In this document: positions 6,368-10,102 of the stretch, piece after piece | How the letters are laid out: the number at the start of each line of letters is the position of its first letter | Numbering within the stretch: position 1 is the stretch's first letter | Source: Candidatus Iainarchaeum sp. | GTDB taxonomy: Archaea > Micrarchaeota > Micrarchaeia > Anstonellales > Bilamarchaeaceae | DNA: 10,102 bases | Direction of reading: 5' to 3' | NCBI GenBank assembly: GCA_028714395.1 | Contig: JAQTMJ010000011.1 | Span: forward strand, 674 to 10,775 | The notes under the pieces: generated by a model | What the model was told of the DNA's origin: nothing | Database searches by the model: none | Seen by the model: the letters and a program-made list of their open reading frames with translations, nothing else | Program-made: the position numbers and the translations under genes

Positions 6368-6374
6368 TTTTAAA
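6366..6374 (-). promoter_or_regulatory. TATA box of the nucleotidyltransferase-HEPN operon
   Basis: The minus strand reads TTTAAAAAA here, centred about 26 bases before the first ATG at 6344, the standard archaeal TATA-to-start distance. This predicts a leaderless transcript, which agrees with the absence of a ribosome binding site. Confidence 0.55.
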
Positions 6375-6404
6375 TAGCATTGTTTTCTAAATTCTATATT
6401 TTAT

Positions 6405-6418
6405 AGAACATATGTTCT
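6405..6418. promoter_or_regulatory. Perfect 14-base palindrome, candidate distal operator
   Basis: AGAACATATGTTCT is a perfect palindrome sharing its AACATATGTT core with the one at 6356-6367. The centres are 50 bases apart, about five helical turns. An imperfect inverted half-site, TGTTTTCTAAA at 6381-6391, lies between them. The region 6345-6490 holds no gene; besides these sites it is an AT-rich stretch followed by about 60 ordinary bases downstream of the kinase. Confidence 0.55.
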
Positions 6419-6490
6419 TTTAATAAAACAACTTCAGTTCCCGCTATTTCTGCAATACCGAAACCAGGCAAGACTGGAGTATTAAACTAT

Positions 6491-7246
6491 CTATTTCCTC
6501 ACTTCAGTGCAAACCGCTTTCTTTCCGAGCATGAGCGCCTCCACCCGTTCCGGATAGGCGGCATTCACTATGTAGGAAGGCGCCTGGAGCGAGAGCAATT
6601 CCTTTATTTTCCCCTCCATTCCTCCAGTAACATCGTTTTCGGTTTTTTTCAGGTGCTTCGCTATCTCGCTGAAATTGGAAGGGGTTATTCTCTCAATCAC
6701 CTTCCCTGAATCGTCAAGAACCCCGTCCACGTTTGTTGCAAGCACTACGAATTCAGCTTCCCTGGCCAGATAGGCTACAATCTGGTCGCCAGAGCATACA
6801 GAGCCCCCAAGAGCGCTGTCCGGCACCATGTCCCCGTACAGCACGGGCAAAAAGCCGTTTTTCAAATATTCGTGCACAATAGCTTCATTGAATTTCGAGA
6901 TGCGCTTGTTATTCTGCTCTATTATGTTTGCCGGGGAAATGGACAGTGCGGGTATTCCTTCATTTATGAGTGCCTGCACAACAAGCATGGAAAGTTCGCT
7001 GCACGCTGCATGCGTGTCCGCATAGCCGCGCTTCTGTTCATCCGTTCTAACCCCGTCGTTTATCCCGTATTTGAGCACCAGCGCGTGCCCGTAGGAGCCT
7101 GCGCCGTGCACCAGCACGAAATCCCGCACCCCTCTTTTCCATATGGACGCAATTTCCTTGGCTATTTTCTGCAGGTTTTCCAATTCAGGTTCCCGGTAGC
7201 CGGATTTCTTGGTGATGAAGCTTCCGCCTATTTTGAGTATCTTCAT
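6491..7246 (-). CDS. ipk: Isopentenyl phosphate kinase (amino acid kinase superfamily)
   Basis: The enzyme phosphorylates isopentenyl phosphate with ATP to isopentenyl diphosphate, the last step of archaeal alternative mevalonate routes. At 251 residues it has the family length. Motifs: KIGGSFITKK at 5-14 (Lys5 and Lys14 contact ATP phosphates), HGAGSYGH at 47-54 with His54 equivalent to the catalytic His60 of the M. jannaschii enzyme, PVLYGDMVPDSALGGSVCSG at 134-153, ATNVDGVL at 170-177, and DVTGGMEGK at 205-213. The histidine and the SGDQI segment separate it from acetylglutamate, UMP and glutamate 5-kinases. A TATA box at 7267-7274 places transcription at or very near the ATG at 7246. No ribosome binding site is visible, so the message is probably leaderless. 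It is transcribed apart from the other pathway genes in the window. Cytoplasmic. Confidence 0.95.
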   Translation of the reverse strand: MKILKIGGSFITKKSGYREPELENLQKIAKEIASIWKRGVRDFVLVHGAGSYGHALVLKYGINDGVRTDEQKRGYADTHAACSELSMLVVQALINEGIPALSISPANIIEQNNKRISKFNEAIVHEYLKNGFLPVLYGDMVPDSALGGSVCSGDQIVAYLAREAEFVVLATNVDGVLDDSGKVIERITPSNFSEIAKHLKKTENDVTGGMEGKIKELLSLQAPSYIVNAAYPERVEALMLGKKAVCTEVRK

Positions 7247-7266
7247 GTATTTTCATCGTATCGCAT

Positions 7267-7274
7267 GTTTAAAG
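7267..7274 (-). promoter_or_regulatory. TATA box of isopentenyl phosphate kinase
   Basis: The minus strand reads CTTTAAAC, centred about 24 bases before the ATG at 7246, predicting a leaderless or nearly leaderless mRNA. A purine-rich stretch (CGAAACG) just upstream may be the BRE. The 13-base inverted repeat at 7289-7330 lies immediately behind it. Confidence 0.5.
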
Positions 7275-7288
7275 CGTTTCGTTCTTGT

Positions 7289-7330
7289 ATTTGTAAATTG
7301 CATTGTGTTCGTATCGCGCAATTTACAAAT
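7289..7330. repeat. Perfect 13-base inverted repeat with 16-base loop
   Basis: ATTTGTAAATTGC at 7289-7301 is the exact reverse complement of GCAATTTACAAAT at 7318-7330. It lies in the 116-base gap between the methyltransferase-like gene stop (7363) and the isopentenyl phosphate kinase start. It could be a paired operator upstream of the kinase TATA box, or an RNA hairpin at the 3' end of the methyltransferase-like transcript. No oligo-T tract follows it on the minus strand, so a bacterial-style terminator is unlikely. Confidence 0.75.
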
Positions 7331-7362
7331 GCCCAGAAAATTGCTTGCATCATCCACTGAAT

Positions 7363-8250
7363 TTATAACAATTTTCCGGATGCTTCGGCGACCATCACCA
7401 TTATCGGGAAATCCAGTTTCACATTCGTGATAACTCCGCTTTCCCTGCTCACCCTTACGTTGTACTCTCTCGCGAAGCTGGGCCACTGCTCGCAGGCACT
7501 GGCTATCACTTTATTCAATTCGGAAATTATCCTGGCTTCGTCCTCCGGGCTTATCTTTCCGAACTGGCCCTGCCAGCCCTTCTGGGTATCGACCGGGTTT
7601 ATGGTCCTCTTCGTAACTCGCGCCGATGAAAAATCGGTCCCCAATGCGTAATTTTTCCACTTTGCTAGGGTTGGAATATGGCACACGCCCTCGTTTTCCG
7701 GTTTTCTTCCTGCGAATTCCTGCTTTTTGGAATGCACGAGATTGACCGCCTTCTGGCTCGCAAGGCTCGTGTACATATCCGCGACAATCAATCTCCCCCG
7801 TAGCCACGCGTCAACCATGAGGATATCTTTAATCTCCTCAAAAACTTTGCGCTGTTGCTCCTTGGGTATGTCCTTTATGACGTATCGTGCCAGAACAATG
7901 TCGAATACGAGACTAGTATGATCTGCGATTTCTTTCACATCGCATGCTATTCTCCTTTCAGGGTCGTCGGTGGCCTTTAACAGCGGCTCTTCGCGCACGT
8001 CATTAAAAGATATCTTTACATTTTTGCCCGTCTTTTTTGCATGCGGTTCGATTATCTCTTTGCCAACCTTGCCAGCTGCGGCCATCAGATCAAGAAACTC
8101 TATAACTTTGCAACTCTTGAATCTGCTAAATGCGCATGCACTTAGTATCGCATTTGAGAAGTCGCTCTGCGGATTATAGCTCCCTATGCCACCTCTAAAC
8201 TCCGGCCTTTCTTGATGTCCAATTCTGGAATATGCGCCTCCCTTGCTCAT
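7363..8250 (-). CDS. Class I SAM-dependent methyltransferase-like protein, substrate unknown
   Basis: In this 295-residue protein, residues 48-160 have the order of a Rossmann methyltransferase. Strand 1 and motif I are KVIEFLDLMAAAGKVGKEI, strand 2 is KISFNDVREEPL with an acidic end, then RRIACDVKEI, strand 4 is FDIVLARYVIKDIPKEQQRKVFEEI, and strand 5 is RGRLIVADMYTS. Motif I is degenerate (AAAG where GxG is usual), so SAM binding is likely but not assured. Residues 160-295 are not recognisable, and the N-terminal 45 are Gly/Ser-rich. A strong ribosome binding site, AGAGGTGG at 8264-8257 on the minus strand, sits six bases before the ATG, and a TATA element near 8296-8306 predicts a leader of about 25 bases. 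It is therefore expressed differently from the leaderless neighbours. It stands between two isoprenoid genes, but nothing in it shows a link. It may be an accessory or transferred gene. Confidence 0.7.
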   Translation of the reverse strand: MSKGGAYSRIGHQERPEFRGGIGSYNPQSDFSNAILSACAFSRFKSCKVIEFLDLMAAAGKVGKEIIEPHAKKTGKNVKISFNDVREEPLLKATDDPERRIACDVKEIADHTSLVFDIVLARYVIKDIPKEQQRKVFEEIKDILMVDAWLRGRLIVADMYTSLASQKAVNLVHSKKQEFAGRKPENEGVCHIPTLAKWKNYALGTDFSSARVTKRTINPVDTQKGWQGQFGKISPEDEARIISELNKVIASACEQWPSFAREYNVRVSRESGVITNVKLDFPIMVMVAEASGKLL

Positions 8251-8256
8251 AGTAAT

Positions 8257-8264
8257 CCACCTCT
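8257..8264 (-). promoter_or_regulatory. Strong ribosome binding site of the methyltransferase-like gene
   Basis: AGAGGTGG on the minus strand, six bases before the ATG at 8250, matches the archaeal 16S 3' end well and fixes this start. Confidence 0.7.
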
Positions 8265-8295
8265 AAGTAATATGTATTTCCAATTATGGTTGTAT

Positions 8296-8306
8296 CTTTT
8301 TAAAAA
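8296..8306 (-). promoter_or_regulatory. TATA box of the methyltransferase-like gene
   Basis: The minus strand reads TTTTTAAAAAG, placing transcription near 8275 and leaving a leader of about 25 bases that contains the ribosome binding site. It is divergent from the ubiX promoter within the same 131-base gap. Confidence 0.45.
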
Positions 8307-8351
8307 CCCTTCTTTTCCCACACTATTCTCGATTTTATTTGCCGGAAAGGG

Positions 8352-8360
8352 TTTAAAATA
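8352..8360 (+). promoter_or_regulatory. TATA box of the ubiX-ubiD operon
   Basis: TTTAAAATA, preceded by a purine-rich BRE-like GGAAAGG, is centred 26 bases before the ATG at 8382. No ribosome binding site precedes that ATG, so the message is probably leaderless. Confidence 0.55.
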
Positions 8361-8381
8361 AGCATTGATAAATCCAAATAT

Positions 8382-8915
8382 ATGCGAATTCTCGTTGCCA
8401 TAACCGGAGCCTCAGGTCTTCAGTACGGCTCACGCCTGGTTTCGGTGCTCAAGGGCATGAAACTGGATTGCAAGGCAGTAATCAGCTCGGGCGCTGAAAA
8501 GGTGGCTGAAGCGGAAGGGATTAAATTGCCCAAGGCTGACTACAAGGAATTTGATTTCTCGTCCCCCTATGCTTCTGGTTCCAATCCCCCGGATGCGCTG
8601 GTGGTAATCCCATGCTCATTGAAGACTTTGGGGGAAATTGCCAATGGCGTTGGAAGTTCGCTCATAACGAGAGCAGCAGAGGTTGTTCTGAAGGAAAGGA
8701 AAAAGCTCATTTTGGTAGTAAGGGAAACCCCCTATTCACTAATCACGATAAAAAACATGGAAACCGTAACTCTTGCAGGTGCAGTGGTGCTTCCTGCATC
8801 CCCAGGCTTCTACGGAAAGCCCAGAACAATAGATGACATGGTGGATTTCATAGTCGCAAGGGTGCTTGACCAATTGGGTTTGAGACACAAGATAGGGAAA
8901 AGGTGGAAACAATGA
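8382..8915 (+). CDS. ubiX: Flavin prenyltransferase UbiX
   Basis: UbiX joins a dimethylallyl group from dimethylallyl phosphate to FMN, making the prenylated FMN cofactor of UbiD decarboxylases. The protein is 177 residues. Motifs: AITGASGLQYG at 6-16 (FMN phosphate loop), VVIPCSLKTLGEIANG at 74-89, RAAEVVLKERK at 97-107, RETP at 114-117, PASPGFYGKP at 138-147, DDMVDFIVARVLDQLG at 151-166, and RW at 174-175. Residues Arg97, Lys104, Arg114, Glu115, Tyr144, Arg160 and Trp175 fall at a constant offset of 25 from Arg122, Lys129, Arg139, Glu140, Tyr169, Arg185 and Trp200 of Pseudomonas UbiX (numbering recalled), so the active site looks complete. It starts a leaderless operon and overlaps the ubiD-family ATG in ATGA at 8912-8915, indicating coupled synthesis of cofactor maker and user. 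Its prenyl donor links it to the isoprenoid genes around it. Confidence 0.95.
   Translation: MRILVAITGASGLQYGSRLVSVLKGMKLDCKAVISSGAEKVAEAEGIKLPKADYKEFDFSSPYASGSNPPDALVVIPCSLKTLGEIANGVGSSLITRAAEVVLKERKKLILVVRETPYSLITIKNMETVTLAGAVVLPASPGFYGKPRTIDDMVDFIVARVLDQLGLRHKIGKRWKQ
8901..8906 (+). promoter_or_regulatory. Ribosome binding site of the ubiD-family gene inside ubiX
   Basis: AGGTGG lies five bases before the ATG at 8912 and inside the ubiX C-terminus. It supports the overlapping start and reinitiation at the ATGA junction. Confidence 0.6.
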
Positions 8916-10102
8916 CTTCTTTCAGGGATTTCGTGGAGCATTTGCGCGAGCAGGGCAAACTTACCGTGTTGACCCAGCCGGTTTCAAAGCACCTGGAACT
9001 TGCAGGAGTGCTCAAGGCGCTGGACGGAAAGCCAGTCTATACTGATTCAATAAAGGAGAATCCGGATGCAAGGGTTGTGGGAAACATTTTTTCCACCCGG
9101 GAGCTGATTGGCGAATACCTGGAAATAACTAGAGAAGAAATAATCCAAAAGCTCAGCCAGGCGATAAACAACCCGAGCAAGCCCGAACTGGCGCAGAGCG
9201 GCCCGGTGCTTGAAATAACCGAAAAGGAAGTGGACCTGTCCAAACTCCCGATTCCATTCCATGCGGAAAAAGACGGAGGACCGTACTTCGCTTCTGCGGT
9301 CGTGATGGCCAACGACAAGGAGCTGGGGAGGAACTGCTCGTTCCACAGGATGATGGTGATTGGAAAGGACAGGGTGGCGGTGCGTATTCTTCACAGGCAC
9401 CTGGAAGAATTCATCACCAGGGCAGGAGGCGAGCTGGACGTTGCTTTCGTTGTGGGCGCGCCCATAAACGTGCTTCTTGCAGGCGCAACCTCAATTGAAT
9501 TGGGTAAAGACGAGCTTGAGATTGCCAACTCCCTCATGCCTTTGAAAACAGTGAAACTGGGCAACGGGATTGAGGTTCCTGCGGACGCGGAATTCGCGTT
9601 TGAAGGAAAAATAACAAATGAAATGGTGGATGAAGGGCCCTTCATAGATTTGACCGAAACCTACGACATAGTGAGGAAGCAGAGAGTGATGAAAATAACG
9701 AAAGTGCACCACAGGAAGAACCCCATATTCCATGCATTGCTTCCAGGGGCGCTGGAACACAAGATACTCATGGGCATGCCCAGGGAGCCCACCATATTCA
9801 ACGAAGTGAGCAAGGTGTGCGAGTGCAAAGGGGTGAACATAACCCCCGGGGGCTGTTCCTGGCTCCACGCAGTGGTCGCGATAAAGAAAAAGAACGAGGA
9901 TGACGGGAAAAAGGCGCTGGAAGCAGCGTTCAAGGAACACAAGTCGCTCAAGCACGTGGTAGTTGTGGATGTGGATATAGACATTTACAGTCCGGATTCC
10001 GTGGAATGGGCTATAGCGACAAGGGTGCAGGCGGACAAGAGCCTTGTGATAAAGCAGAACGAGAAGGGCTCTTCCCTGGACCCTTCGGCAGACCCGAACA
10101 CC
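8912..10102 (+). CDS. UbiD-family decarboxylase, probable anhydromevalonate phosphate decarboxylase (3' end off the window)
   Basis: An open frame of 397 codons runs to the right edge; archaeal members are about 420 residues, so only a short tail is missing. It belongs to the archaeal UbiD clade whose Aeropyrum and Methanosarcina members decarboxylate trans-anhydromevalonate 5-phosphate to isopentenyl phosphate using prenylated FMN. Seen: NCSFHRMMV at 141-149, AVRILHRHLEEF at 156-167, DEGPFIDLTETYD at 240-252, HALLPGALEHKILMGMPREP at 274-293, the ITPGGCSWLHAV segment at 310-321, HKSLKHVVVVD at 343-353, and KGSSLDPSADP at 385-395. The classical UbiD motif EGPFGE reads EGPFID here, so the second glutamate is Asp246; this is the form I recall for archaeal homologues. 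It is co-transcribed with ubiX. The dehydratase that would supply its substrate (aconitase X type) is not in this window. 4-hydroxy-polyprenylbenzoate decarboxylation is less likely given the clade and context. Confidence 0.88.
   Translation, partial: MTSFRDFVEHLREQGKLTVLTQPVSKHLELAGVLKALDGKPVYTDSIKENPDARVVGNIFSTRELIGEYLEITREEIIQKLSQAINNPSKPELAQSGPVLEITEKEVDLSKLPIPFHAEKDGGPYFASAVVMANDKELGRNCSFHRMMVIGKDRVAVRILHRHLEEFITRAGGELDVAFVVGAPINVLLAGATSIELGKDELEIANSLMPLKTVKLGNGIEVPADAEFAFEGKITNEMVDEGPFIDLTETYDIVRKQRVMKITKVHHRKNPIFHALLPGALEHKILMGMPREPTIFNEVSKVCECKGVNITPGGCSWLHAVVAIKKKNEDDGKKALEAAFKEHKSLKHVVVVDVDIDIYSPDSVEWAIATRVQADKSLVIKQNEKGSSLDPSADPNT

Noticed and set aside
6430..6490. Possible RNA gene or terminator hairpin downstream of isopentenyl phosphate kinase
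   Set aside because: Only a four-base CCAG/CTGG stem is visible, with no tRNA or C/D boxes; this is too weak to report.
7213..7219. GTGATGA as another possible box C on the plus strand
   Set aside because: No CTGA follows at a suitable distance, and the segment is antisense to conserved N-terminal codons of isopentenyl phosphate kinase.
9630..9645. Perfect 16-base palindrome ATGAAGGGCCCTTCAT
   Set aside because: It encodes the conserved DEGPFI active-site residues of the UbiD-family protein, so the codons explain it.
9491..9955. Minus-strand open frame opposite the ubiD-family gene
   Set aside because: Antisense shadow of a strongly conserved coding region, with no recognisable motif or promoter.
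1..10102. CRISPR arrays, insertion sequences, tRNA or rRNA genes
   Set aside because: I saw no regularly spaced repeats, transposase motifs, terminal inverted repeats with target duplications, or tRNA/rRNA signatures on either strand.

Overview
The window looks like a chromosomal segment of an archaeon. It has TATA-box promoters about 25 bases upstream of leaderless start codons, GGTG-type ribosome binding sites, heavy AGG and ATA codon use, a box C/D guide RNA candidate, and an archaeal mevalonate kinase, isopentenyl phosphate kinase and archaeal-clade UbiD decarboxylase. Closely packed small operons and a DUF2666-like protein would fit a DPANN lineage such as Micrarchaeota or Diapherotrites. 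That placement is an inference; the sequence alone does not settle it.

Layout. Positions 1-3594 are a tight plus-strand operon: the end of a COG2509 FAD-dependent dehydrogenase, a duplicated-domain DUF2666-like protein, an MgtC/SapB membrane protein, mevalonate kinase, and an Lrp/AsnC regulator. An endonuclease III gene (3591-4253, minus) converges on it and shares the stop-codon tetranucleotide TTAA. The 129-base gap before the next gene holds a strong box C/D sRNA candidate on the minus strand and a TATA element that could serve both directions. A diphosphomevalonate/phosphomevalonate decarboxylase (4383-5384, plus) then converges with, and overlaps by 29 bases, a HEPN-MNT toxin-antitoxin-like pair (5356-6344, minus). 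The promoter of that pair carries two CATATG-centred palindromes. Isopentenyl phosphate kinase (6491-7246, minus) follows. Behind it are a perfect 13-base inverted repeat and a methyltransferase-like gene (7363-8250, minus). A divergent promoter region leads to ubiX (8382-8915) and an overlapping ubiD-family gene that runs off the right edge. No stretch longer than about 150 bases lacks a gene.

How the genes fit together. Five genes belong to isoprenoid precursor synthesis: mevalonate kinase, a GHMP-type decarboxylase, isopentenyl phosphate kinase, flavin prenyltransferase, and a UbiD homologue of the type known as anhydromevalonate phosphate decarboxylase. Mevalonate kinase yields mevalonate 5-phosphate. 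From there the window encodes parts of two different published routes to isopentenyl phosphate. One is ATP-dependent decarboxylation by the GHMP enzyme. The other is dehydration (dehydratase not in this window) followed by prenyl-FMN-dependent decarboxylation by UbiD. Both end at isopentenyl phosphate kinase. Having both decarboxylases within about 6 kb is the most notable metabolic feature. The best non-coding finding is the C/D sRNA. The toxin-antitoxin operators and the 7289-7330 inverted repeat are the other unexplained sequence structures.
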